A stretch of DNA of 64,000 nt, taken from CAZUDO01 sp964618895. GTDB lineage: Bacteria > Desulfobacterota > Binatia > DP-6. Location: contig CAZUDO010000063.1 of NCBI GenBank assembly GCA_964618895.1, positions 1 to 64,000 of the forward strand, written 5' to 3'. This document shows, piece by piece, positions 16,008 to 23,717 of this stretch; the stretch's first letter is position 1, and the number at the start of each line of letters is the position of its first letter. Made by a program: the position numbers and the translations under genes. A model generated the notes under the pieces. The model did not search any database. It was not told the DNA's origin and was given only the letters and a program-made list of their open reading frames with translations.

Positions 16008-17015
16008 TCAGCGCACGCTCAGGATGGTGCCGCGACGCCGGGCACGCAGCGTCTGCGTGGTGCGCGTCACCAGCCCGCCCACGTCCATCGCGAGGTCCAG
16101 GGTGGTGCCGTCGGCGGGCAGCGGGTTGATCACCCCGGAGAGCCGGATCCTGAGCCGGTAGACGGCGACCGGCCTCCGCTTCACGCGCCGGATTTCGACC
16201 GCGTTCTGCCCGTTCGTGCTCTGGCCGACGAAGGCGCTCCGCCCGCGCGGCACGAGCCCGTCGAGCGACAGGCCGCGGCTTCCGAACGTCCCGCGCGCCA
16301 GCACGCGCGCCGGGCGTGCGAAGTCGGCGGCGGCGTCCCCGGAGACGAGCTTCGCACGCAGCGTCAGGCCGGAGGCGGTCACGGTGCCTTTGAGCCTCAC
16401 GATGCGCGGGGCAAGCGCGAACTGATCCAGGTCGGGGGCCGGCGCCGCCACACACGTGAAGCGCATGAACGCGGGCGCATCGGTGTACGGGAACGGCAGG
16501 CCCGTCAGGCGAGTCGCGCCCACGATCGCCAGGCTGCCGTCGGGCGCGATCGGCTGGCCCGGGGCGTCGGAGATATCCTCGCCGACCCCGGCCGGTCCGC
16601 TGGTGAGCGTGGTCGGCACGGCATACGCGGTGCCGCCGACGGTGAGGACGAGCGGCACGTCCGTCGCCACCAGCTCGCCACTCGCCAGCAGGCGTGCCGA
16701 GAACACCGCCGGGAACGTGAGCGACGCGCCCGGCCCGAGGCCGGCCAGCACGCGCGGCGGCGGCGCGGCGGCACACTTCCCGCGCGGGTCGGCGGCGTCG
16801 GCAGGACAGAGCTGCGCCGTGCTCGTCCCCGTGTCGTACAGGATGCGCAGCTGGTCCGTCGGCCCCGCGGGCGCCGCGACGATGCGGAGACCGATCGACG
16901 GCAGGGTGATCTCGAGCGGCTCCGGCGAGCACGCGCTCGGCAACACCGGCGCGCTATGCGCGCGGGCGGTGGACGACACGAGGAGCACGGATACGATCAG
17001 CAGGGGGGTCTTCAT
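16008..17015 (-). CDS. Exported protein of unknown function, coupled to PHM-like gene
   Basis: A 335-residue protein with a signal peptide (LLIVSVLLVSSTARA), paired cysteines (ACSPEP, QLCPADAADPRGKCA, FTCVAA) and many short beta strands ending RARRRGTILSVR. No enzyme motif is visible. Its ATG overlaps the stop of the upstream PHM-like gene (ATGA), so the two are made together. A role as a partner or substrate-binding subunit is only a guess from that coupling. Confidence 0.55.
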   Translation of the reverse strand: MKTPLLIVSVLLVSSTARAHSAPVLPSACSPEPLEITLPSIGLRIVAAPAGPTDQLRILYDTGTSTAQLCPADAADPRGKCAAAPPPRVLAGLGPGASLTFPAVFSARLLASGELVATDVPLVLTVGGTAYAVPTTLTSGPAGVGEDISDAPGQPIAPDGSLAIVGATRLTGLPFPYTDAPAFMRFTCVAAPAPDLDQFALAPRIVRLKGTVTASGLTLRAKLVSGDAAADFARPARVLARGTFGSRGLSLDGLVPRGRSAFVGQSTNGQNAVEIRRVKRRPVAVYRLRIRLSGVINPLPADGTTLDLAMDVGGLVTRTTQTLRARRRGTILSVR

Positions 17016-18214
17016 CGGATGGGACACTCCTGGCCGGCTGGGGCATCGACGACCGCGTCGAAAGCAGCGCCAACGAGCGCGCAGGCCTCGTCGTCCGGCG
17101 TCACGCCCGCCACCAGCGTGGCCGGGACGCAGGCGCCGGTGAACGTCCGCCCCGGATACGACGCATCCGTTCCCGGGCACTCGGCAGCTGCCGGCCGGGT
17201 CCCGGCGCACGGCTTCGCGGGGACGCCCGCCGTCCCCGGCGTGACGCCGGCCATCTCCTCGCACCCGAGACGCACGGGGGTGGTGACGCCGTTGTCGGTC
17301 CAGCAGGCGTAGCGCAACGCCTCGCCCGGGCGCACCAGCAGGGGCGCGAGCACCCGGTCGAGCGTGCCCAGGTCGGTGTAGTCGGCCGCGCCGAACAGAT
17401 GCCGGCGGCCGGGCTCGAAGGGATTCTCGATCCCGTCAGCAGGATCGCGGGCGACGCCACTGCCATCGAGCAGGTCCACACCGAGGAAGCGCGCACGCTT
17501 GTGCATGTGTCCGGAAAGGAAGAGGACGCAGGCCGCGGCCGGCGGGGTCCACACGTCGCCCGGGGGGGTGCCGGTCGACGCTTCGGTGGAGCGCACCGTC
17601 CCGGGCGCGACTGCCAGCGCCTGTTCGGCGGTACGAACCGCGAACGGCCGTGCGAGACGGCGCTCTTCCTTCGCCGGGGCGCGACGCAGGATCACCTTGG
17701 TGGAGGCGCGGCGCGTGCGCGTGCCGGTGTTGACCCACTCGCCCGACAACACGAAGCCGAGCCCGTCGGGCAATCCGCCGGGGGTCGCGGGTACGGGATC
17801 GAGCCGGAGGGCCACCCCCGGCGGCAGGACCCGTCGCGTCGGGGAGAATGTGCCGCTGGCAACCACCAGCCGCTGGTCGCGGTCGACGGGGCCGAGGTCG
17901 AGGCAGCCACGGCTGGCGACGATCCGCCCCGCGTCGGCGGCCAGCTCGCCCAGGCGCTCGCCGTGATACTGATAGACCAGGAAGTGCTGCGGCGCGAAGT
18001 CGACGCGCACGCCGCGGTGGCGGATCTCGTACGAAGCCAGGTCGAAGGGCGTCCGCATCGGGACGCGCACCAGCACGCACAGCTCGCTGTCACCGCCGGG
18101 CGGCAGGGTGAAGGCGGGGAAGCGGAGCTTCACGGCGCGGGGCTCGCGCGCCGCCACCGGCGCCGCCAGCAGGAGCGTCACGGCGACGAGGGGTATCCAG
18201 GCCAGGCGAGGCAT
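17012..18214 (-). CDS. Exported protein resembling copper type II monooxygenases
   Basis: A 400-residue protein with a clear signal peptide (PLVAVTLLLAAPVAA). A segment LFLSGHMHKRARFLGVDLLDG resembles the copper-B site (HMH..G) of peptidylglycine/dopamine-type monooxygenases, and HFLVYQYHGERLG may correspond to the first copper half. The canonical HH pair of the copper-A site is not obvious, so activity is uncertain. About ten cysteines lie mainly in the C-terminal third. It is the first gene of a two-gene unit with the unknown exported protein downstream. Confidence 0.5.
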   Translation of the reverse strand: MPRLAWIPLVAVTLLLAAPVAAREPRAVKLRFPAFTLPPGGDSELCVLVRVPMRTPFDLASYEIRHRGVRVDFAPQHFLVYQYHGERLGELAADAGRIVASRGCLDLGPVDRDQRLVVASGTFSPTRRVLPPGVALRLDPVPATPGGLPDGLGFVLSGEWVNTGTRTRRASTKVILRRAPAKEERRLARPFAVRTAEQALAVAPGTVRSTEASTGTPPGDVWTPPAAACVLFLSGHMHKRARFLGVDLLDGSGVARDPADGIENPFEPGRRHLFGAADYTDLGTLDRVLAPLLVRPGEALRYACWTDNGVTTPVRLGCEEMAGVTPGTAGVPAKPCAGTRPAAAECPGTDASYPGRTFTGACVPATLVAGVTPDDEACALVGAAFDAVVDAPAGQECPIR

Positions 18215-18273
18215 CGGGAAGAGGTCGTGCCGTCATGAAACCACGAGCAGGTGTTTCGGTCGAGCGCCGGCCG

Positions 18274-18888
18274 TCAGTGCACGGGCGGCACGGTCACCCG
18301 CTCGACGCCGCATCGGTCACGCCCCCGCCCGGGACAGGTGGTGGGACGGAGACGCTTGTCCAGGCAGACGTGCACCTCCTCGAGGAACCGCCCGTCGCAG
18401 ACGACCCGCACCGCCCCGGCCGGCATGCCCGTGTTCGTGCGCAGGAACTCGCGCCGGACGTCGTGCACACGCACCACACGGGCCGTCCGGGGACGTACGA
18501 ACGTCGTGGGGATCGTGACCGCGTCGTAGGCCGCCCGCACCTGCGCGAAGTACGCCCGCGCCTCGAGCCCGCTGCAGGTGCCGTGCTTCTCCCATTCGTG
18601 CGTGATGAGCCGGTCGCTCGGCATGATGTCCCGCATCCGCGTGCGCACGTCGTCGGGGATGCGCTCGCCCGCCCCGCACGAGACCGGCCCGGGCCCGCCG
18701 GCCCGGTCCGGCCAGAGGCCGTGGACGACGAACCCGTGGCGCGCCGCGCGCCCGCACTGCGGGCGGTCGCCAGGGTGGACGGTGCAGTGCTGCGGGGACC
18801 AGGACAGGCTCAGGGTGTAGGAGTCGAACTCGGCCGCCGGCGTGCTGCCGATCCGCACGGCAAGGACGACCAGCGCGGCGAACACCAT
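18274..18888 (-). CDS. Ribonuclease T2 family protein
   Basis: A 204-residue secreted RNase of the T2/RNase I type, which cuts single-stranded RNA through a 2',3'-cyclic phosphate. SLSWSPQHC opens the fold. CAS I is HGFVVHGLWP at residues 51-60 and CAS II is HEWEKHGTC at 97-105, giving all catalytic histidines and the glutamate. A hydrophobic N-terminus acts as a signal peptide. The length is a little short but both active sites are intact. It would act in the periplasm or outside the cell, probably for RNA scavenging. Confidence 0.9.
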   Translation of the reverse strand: MVFAALVVLAVRIGSTPAAEFDSYTLSLSWSPQHCTVHPGDRPQCGRAARHGFVVHGLWPDRAGGPGPVSCGAGERIPDDVRTRMRDIMPSDRLITHEWEKHGTCSGLEARAYFAQVRAAYDAVTIPTTFVRPRTARVVRVHDVRREFLRTNTGMPAGAVRVVCDGRFLEEVHVCLDKRLRPTTCPGRGRDRCGVERVTVPPVH

Positions 18889-18915
18889 GCGCGCTCACGA
18901 ACCACCCTCGCGGGC

Positions 18916-19441
18916 GTGGCGCAAGAGGCGGCCACAATCAGGTCTTCCCTGATCCTACTCGTCGTCGCCGTGAGTCCGGCGTCGGCCGGGGCGGGGCGGA
19001 TCTCGCCCAACGGCCGGCCGCTCGGTCACAGCCTGGTTCAGTGGCAGCGGATGTACCTCGACTGCCTCGCGACGTCTTCGACGAACCCGCTTTTCACGGG
19101 TGCCTGCGGTGAGATCGTGGCGGGGGCGTACTTCTTTTCCGCCTCCACGGGCCCGGACGTACGACTCGAGTGCGACGTCCCTGTCGGGGTGCCCGTGGTC
19201 GTCGTGCCGTCCGGCGTGCTCTCGGAGATCCCGTCGTTATGGTGCGAACGACGCGGCGGTGCTGGCGGACGCCCGGTCCAGCTACGACCAGCTGCTCTCG
19301 TCGTCCGTCACGGTCGACGGCGCGGACGTTTCGCTTGACGGCATCTTCCGTGAGGCGGGGGTCTACGACGTCGGCCCGGTCGAGACCGGGAGCTTCTACG
19401 ACGTGATCTGTCTCCAACCCCTCGCGATGGTTGCCGCCTGA
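18916..19441 (+). pseudogene. Frameshifted exported protein (WQxMYL-type)
   Basis: The first part (GTG 18916) has a signal-like helix (SLILLVVAVSPASA), then SPNGRPLGHSLVQWQRMYLD and NPLFTGACGEIVAGAYFFSAS. Around 19215-19245 the sensible frame shifts by +1 and continues YGANDAAVLADARSSYDQLL, then DVSLDGIFREAGVYDVGPV to a stop at 19441. The pattern (G.s...W...W..., NPL..., C..) recalls a family of small secreted proteins common in uncultured bacteria; function unknown. One shift separates two good halves, so it may be a recent mutation or a base-call error. Confidence 0.5.
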
Positions 19442-19550
19442 CCGAGAGTATTCGGCGGGAAGGTAGTTCGGGGGCTGGTCGGCCGCACCGGCTTCCCGTA
19501 TGAGCGACGCGTATGAAAGTCGGCCTGGCCCATGGTCGGACGACGTTGTC

Positions 19551-19568
19551 TTAGTCCACCCATTAGTC
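19551..19568. promoter_or_regulatory. TTAGTC direct repeat before phd/vapC
   Basis: TTAGTC occurs at 19551-19556 and 19563-19568, 12 bases apart, next to a weak -35-like TTGTCT (19546-19551) and upstream of the GTG at 19582. Phd-type antitoxins repress by binding repeats in this position. The operator role is inferred. Confidence 0.3.
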
Positions 19569-19581
19569 TACTCTGGGGGGC

Positions 19582-19824
19582 GTGAAATCGGTCAACGTGC
19601 ACGAGGCGAAGACACACTTCTCGCGGCTCCTGGCCCGGGTGGAGCGGGGTCACGAGGTGCTGATCTCGCGCGCGGGGAAGCCGGTGGCACGCCTGGTCCC
19701 CCATCAGCCCAAACTGCGCGCGCCGGTGTTCGGCGCCGATCGCGGCAAGTTCGTGGTGCCAGATGATTTCGACGCGCCCCTGCCCGACGAAGTGCTTGCG
19801 GCCTTCGAGGGCGGGGGCCGGTGA
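19582..19824 (+). CDS. Phd/YefM-type antitoxin
   Basis: An 80-residue protein starting with GTG: MKSVNVHEAKTHFSRLLARV, then GHEVLISRAGKPVARLVPH. This is the standard Phd/YefM DNA-binding half. The C-terminal acidic tail (FVVPDDFDAPLPDEVL) would block the toxin. It overlaps the toxin gene by four bases (GTGA), the usual arrangement. Confidence 0.9.
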   Translation: MKSVNVHEAKTHFSRLLARVERGHEVLISRAGKPVARLVPHQPKLRAPVFGADRGKFVVPDDFDAPLPDEVLAAFEGGGR

Positions 19825-20210
19825 AGATTCTCATCGACACCCAGTGTTGGCTGTGGCTGTGCGCGAGCCCGGAGCGATTCTCCGCGGCCACCCTTGCTCG
19901 GCTCGCGGATCCCCGCACGGAGAGATTGCTGTCGTCCGCGAGCGTGTGGGAGATGGTGATCAAACACCAGCTCGGGAAGCTCCCTCTCCCGCTTCACCCG
20001 CGGGATTTCGTTCCGTCGCGGCTCGAGGCCACGCAGGCGCAGGTTCTGGAGATCTCCGCCGCGCACGCGTTGCGGATCGCGGACCTCCCCGCGCACCACC
20101 GCGATCCGTTCGACCGGATGATCGTCGCCCAGGCGCTGGTCGAAGGCGCGCCACTGCTCACGGCGGACCGAGCGCTCGGCCAGTACGCCGTCGAGCTGCT
20201 CAGCCCCTGA
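19821..20210 (+). CDS. VapC-type PIN-domain toxin
   Basis: A 129-residue PIN ribonuclease with LIDTQCWLWL, ASVWEMVIKHQLGKL, HRDPFDRMIVAQALVEG and LLTADRALGQY, covering all four acidic positions. GTG start inside the stop of the antitoxin. The DTQ.WLW N-terminus is typical of the PIN subgroup paired with Phd/YefM. Its 3' end overlaps the frame of a broken toxin fragment on the opposite strand by a few bases. Confidence 0.9.
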   Translation: MKILIDTQCWLWLCASPERFSAATLARLADPRTERLLSSASVWEMVIKHQLGKLPLPLHPRDFVPSRLEATQAQVLEISAAHALRIADLPAHHRDPFDRMIVAQALVEGAPLLTADRALGQYAVELLSP

Positions 20211-20372
20211 GCCCGTAGGCGGCGTGGGCGACGAGGAGGATCAGCACGAGAGCGCGCGTGGCGCACCTACTGCCGGTACCATACCGGCGCGTCGCAAACC
20301 GCGTCAACGGTAATTCCGGCCGACCGAATGCTTTCGTCGATGATCGGACGAGGGCGTCCCGGCGTGGATGCG

Positions 20373-20478
20373 TCCGCGGGATCCCGCGCTCGTAGAGTGG
20401 TCGAAAGGTGGCCGCGAACGCCCGATCGCGCAGGACGTCGATGTATACGCTCGTGTCGACGACGACGCGTCCCGTCAC
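20373..20478 (-). pseudogene. N-terminal fragment of another PIN toxin
   Basis: From GTG 20478 the frame reads RVVVDTSVYIDVLRDRAFAA, then TFRPLYERGIPRTH, a perfect PIN N-terminus. After about 35 residues it loses all similarity, and the second and third acidic motifs are missing. The frame itself stays open to 20200 without meaning. The toxin was cut off here by a deletion; no antitoxin is next to it. Confidence 0.6.
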
Positions 20479-20489
20479 GCGGCGCCCCA

Positions 20490-21275
20490 GGGATCGCCGT
20501 AGTTCCGAGCCCTGCCTGCGGCCCGGTGGCCACCGGCACGCCGTGCTACGACGATCTGAACCCGTGCACGACCGACGCGTGCGACGCCGCCGGCATCTGT
20601 GCCCATCCGCCGGCGGGGGCCGGCCTGCCCTGCCTCGACGACGCCAACGCCTGTACCACCGACGTGTGCGACGCAGCGGGCGTCTGCACCCACCCGGCCC
20701 TGCCCGACGCCGACGGCGACGGCCTGTGCGACGCGCTCGACGAATGCCCGCAGGGCGTCGCGCTAACGTCCGCGCGCGTCAAGATCGGCCGCTTCAGCAC
20801 CGGGCCGGGAGACGACCGCCTCGCCGTCCGCGGCCAGCTGACGCTGCCCGTGCCGATCACGCCGCCGATCGATCCCGTGAGTCACGGCGTACGCCTGCTG
20901 ATCCGCGACGCCGCCGGCGGCTCGGCCGGTGGCGCCTTTCTCGACGTGACCGTGCCCGCGGGCGCCTATTCGGAGAGCACCGGAACCGGATGGGCGGTGA
21001 AGGGCGGCAGCCGGTTCCTGTTCCGCTCGCCGCAACCGGTGGGCGGGGCGGTACGGGCGGTACGCCTGCAGCTCCCGCCGACGATTCCGGGACGGGTGCG
21101 GGTGGCGATCACCGGCACGGAGGGGAGCTTCGTCTCCGGGGTGTTCGCTCTGCCCCCACGGGTCACCGTGCTGCTCGACCCCCCGGCGACGCCGTCGGTA
21201 CAGTGCGCCGAAGCCACCTCCGCCGCAGCGCAGCGCATCTATCAGGCGGGCGCGACCACCATCGTCTGTCGGTAA
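20490..21275 (+). pseudogene. 5'-truncated secreted protein with CTTDxCD repeats
   Basis: About 260 residues remain. Two Cys-rich repeats, YDDLNPCTTDACDAAGICAH and LDDANACTTDVCDAAGVCTH, are followed by a calcium-binding-like DADGDGLCDALDECPQG and a beta-rich C-terminal domain ending in ATTIVCR. Such repeats occur in cell-surface proteins of myxobacteria-like and related lineages. No signal peptide or start is present: the frame is open upstream but runs into the broken toxin gene on the other strand. I read this as a gene whose 5' end was deleted at about 20480. Confidence 0.6.
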
Positions 21276-21277
21276 CG

Positions 21278-21868
21278 TCAGCGGCCCTCTGCCGCACCGA
21301 CGTACCAGAGCGCGTTCGAGCCGTACTCCCGCAGCGTCGGAGCCACGTCGTCCGGGAACTCCTCCGCCCGTAGCAACCGGCGCGGCACGTGCAGCACCAG
21401 CCGCCCATCGGCCGCGAGCCGGTCGTGCACCAGTGCGCGCAGCGCCGCGAACACGGCGACACGCGCGCGCGCGTCTTCGACCAGCGCGTACGGCGGGTCC
21501 ACGAACACGAGGTCGTAGCGCGCGTCGCGACCGATCAACGCCCCGCCCTGCCAGCTCGCCGGCGCCAGCGCATCGCCGCACACCACCTCCGCCTGCTCGC
21601 CCACGCCGAGCGCCGCCACGTTGGCGCGGAGATGGGTCAGCGCCGCCGGCTCACGCTCCACCAGGCGCGCGGCGCGGGCGCCGCGGGACAGTGCCTCCAG
21701 GCCGAGCGATCCCGAGCCGGCGAACAGATCCAGCACCACCGCATCGGCCGTCCAGGGCGCGAGGGTCGCGAACAGCGCCTCGCGCACGCGGTCGAGCATC
21801 GGGCGGGTGGCACGACCCGCGGGCGCGCCGATGCGCCGCCCGCGGTGGCGGCCGGCGACGATGCGCAT
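21278..21868 (-). CDS. rsmD: 16S rRNA (guanine-966-N2)-methyltransferase RsmD
   Basis: A 196-residue SAM-dependent methyltransferase that modifies G966 of 16S rRNA on the assembling small subunit. It has MRIVAGRHRGRRIGAPAG at the start, the SAM-binding VLDLFAGSGSLGLEALSRGA, and the catalytic VFVDPPYAL (DPPY). Length and start match the family exactly. It follows hflX with only four bases between them, so the two housekeeping genes share a transcript. Confidence 0.95.
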   Translation of the reverse strand: MRIVAGRHRGRRIGAPAGRATRPMLDRVREALFATLAPWTADAVVLDLFAGSGSLGLEALSRGARAARLVEREPAALTHLRANVAALGVGEQAEVVCGDALAPASWQGGALIGRDARYDLVFVDPPYALVEDARARVAVFAALRALVHDRLAADGRLVLHVPRRLLRAEEFPDDVAPTLREYGSNALWYVGAAEGR

Positions 21869-21872
21869 CGAC

Positions 21873-23138
21873 TCAGCCGGCCTGCAGCTTCGCGAGCACG
21901 TCGGCCGACGCCTTCACCCGGAACACCGCGGCGTCGGCCTCGGCGCGCTCCTCGAGCACCTGGCAGGCGGCGAAGATGGCGCCGCGCAGCTGCTGGCGGT
22001 CCCAGGGCACGCGCAGCTCGGTCTCCACCAGGTCGCGCGTGAAGAACGCCGCCAGCGCCGTGTGCAGGCGCGCCACGTCGGCCGGGCGCTTGGCCGAGAC
22101 CACCAGCGCATCCGGCCACTCGGCCCGCAGGCGCGCCGTGACCTCCGCCTGCGCGGCCTCGTCGCCGACGCGGTCGATCTTGTTGAACACCAGCAGCCGC
22201 GGCACGTCGCCGGCGCCGATCTCGTCGAGCACCTCGGCGGTGACCGCCAGTTGGCGCGCGAAGCCGGGGTCGGAGGCGTCCACGAGGTGCGCCAGCAGCG
22301 ACGCTTCCAGCGCCTCGGCCAGCGTGCTCTTGAACGACGTCACCAGGCCGTGCGGCAGCTTCTTGATGAAGCCGACGGTGTCCGACACCAGGATGCGCGG
22401 CCGCGTCTCGGGCACCAGCGTCCGCACCGTGGTCTCGAGCGTAGCGAAGAGCTTGTCGGCGACGTACACGTCGCTGCCGGTCAGGGCGCGCATGAGCGTC
22501 GACTTGCCAGCGTTGGTGTAGCCCACGAGCGCCACCCGGGCGAGTTCCTGGCGGCGCGCGCGCTGCGTGCGACGGTCGTCTTCCAGGGTCGCCAGCTCGG
22601 CGGTCAGCTCGGCGATGCGGTCGCGGATCTTCCGCCGGTCGAGCTCGACACCCGACTCGCCGGCGCCCTTGCCGCCGATGCCGCCGCGCTGGCGGTCGCG
22701 GCCCTTGCCCTGCTCGCGGAGCCGCGGCGCCATGTACTGCAGGCGGACGATCTCTACCTGCACCCGGGCCGCGCGCGAGCGGGCGTGGCGGTGGAAGATC
22801 TCCAGGATGACGGCGGTGCGGTCCATCACCACCGCGCCGGTCTCGCGCTCGAGGTTCCGGGCCTGCGAGGGGGTGATCTCGTGGTCGACCAGGATGGTGT
22901 CCACCGTGCCCCCGGCGACCAGCGCCTTCAGCTCCCCGACCTTGCCCGAGCCGAGGTACGTGCCCGGGTCGAACGCCTGGCGTCGTTGGGTGTGCGTGCC
23001 GGCGACGGCGAGGCCGAGCGTCTTCGCCAGCCGGCGCAGCTCGGCCAGTGACTCGGCAAACTCGGCGTCGTCGACCTCGGGCCGCTGGACGGCGACCAGC
23101 ACGGCGCTGTGGATGGGGGTGGGTTCGACGTCGTGCAT
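21873..23138 (-). CDS. hflX: GTPase HflX
   Basis: A ribosome-associated GTPase that splits stalled 70S ribosomes after stress. The N-terminal HflX domain shows GTYLGSGKVGELKALV and DHEITPSQARNLERE. The middle coiled segment includes RLREQGKGRDRQRGGIGGKG. The GTPase domain starts near residue 205 with GYTNAGKST (G1) and has DTVGFI (G3) and NKID (G4). The ATG at 23138 is used; a TTG two codons upstream is possible. rsmD follows directly. Confidence 0.95.
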   Translation of the reverse strand: MHDVEPTPIHSAVLVAVQRPEVDDAEFAESLAELRRLAKTLGLAVAGTHTQRRQAFDPGTYLGSGKVGELKALVAGGTVDTILVDHEITPSQARNLERETGAVVMDRTAVILEIFHRHARSRAARVQVEIVRLQYMAPRLREQGKGRDRQRGGIGGKGAGESGVELDRRKIRDRIAELTAELATLEDDRRTQRARRQELARVALVGYTNAGKSTLMRALTGSDVYVADKLFATLETTVRTLVPETRPRILVSDTVGFIKKLPHGLVTSFKSTLAEALEASLLAHLVDASDPGFARQLAVTAEVLDEIGAGDVPRLLVFNKIDRVGDEAAQAEVTARLRAEWPDALVVSAKRPADVARLHTALAAFFTRDLVETELRVPWDRQQLRGAIFAACQVLEERAEADAAVFRVKASADVLAKLQAG

Positions 23139-23198
23139 GGGCAACCGCGCTCCTGCGGGCCGGCACTATACTGGACCGTGCCGGGGAACGCTCACGGG

Positions 23199-23717
23199 GT
23201 GCTACAAGGGCACGTGCACGATTGGCGACTGCCGCGCCAGCTCGAGGCCGACGCCCGCGCCGGTGCCATCCGGGCCGTCCTGGCGGAGCGCACGCGGACG
23301 CTCTGGCCGGGCGGCACCCTCCAGGTCCCCGTGCTGGCGCTGTCCGCACCGCTCGTGGCCGCGCTCCGCGCCGCTATGGGGCGCAGCCGGCTCCATCGTG
23401 GCCTCGAGGCGGCCGTCGCCGCCCTCGACGCCGAGCGCCGGGGACTCGCCGTCACGGCCCGGCGGTCGGGGCGCGTCGCCGGCGAGCGCATCTCGCGCCT
23501 CTGCCTGGTCGCCGACGACGGCGCGGAGCGCTTCTACCGGCAGGTGGAGCGCTGCCTCGCCGACAACGCCCCGCGGATCGCGGGCTGCCTGCTCACGGTC
23601 GACAGCACCACGCTCGGGACCACGCTCTACGGCCGGGACGCGGCGGTGAAGCTGGTGCTCGTCGACCACAAGGACGCGGTGGTGGACGTGCTGCGGTCGC
23701 TGGCGGACACGGGGTGA
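23199..23717 (+). CDS. Conserved-looking protein of unknown function
   Basis: About 172 residues: HVHDWRLPRQLEADARAG, LWPGGTLQVPVLALSAPLVA, ISRLCLVADDGAERFYRQVE, then CLLTVDSTTLGTTLYG and KLVLVDHKDAVVDVLRSLAD. Codon bias and composition look coding, but I recognise no family. The start is uncertain: GTGs at 23178, 23199 and 23214 are all in frame, and a -10-like TATACT lies at 23167-23172. It is divergent from hflX, and its 3' end overlaps the convergent sulfatase gene by 125 bases, unusually long for two real genes. Confidence 0.5.
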   Translation: MLQGHVHDWRLPRQLEADARAGAIRAVLAERTRTLWPGGTLQVPVLALSAPLVAALRAAMGRSRLHRGLEAAVAALDAERRGLAVTARRSGRVAGERISRLCLVADDGAERFYRQVERCLADNAPRIAGCLLTVDSTTLGTTLYGRDAAVKLVLVDHKDAVVDVLRSLADTG

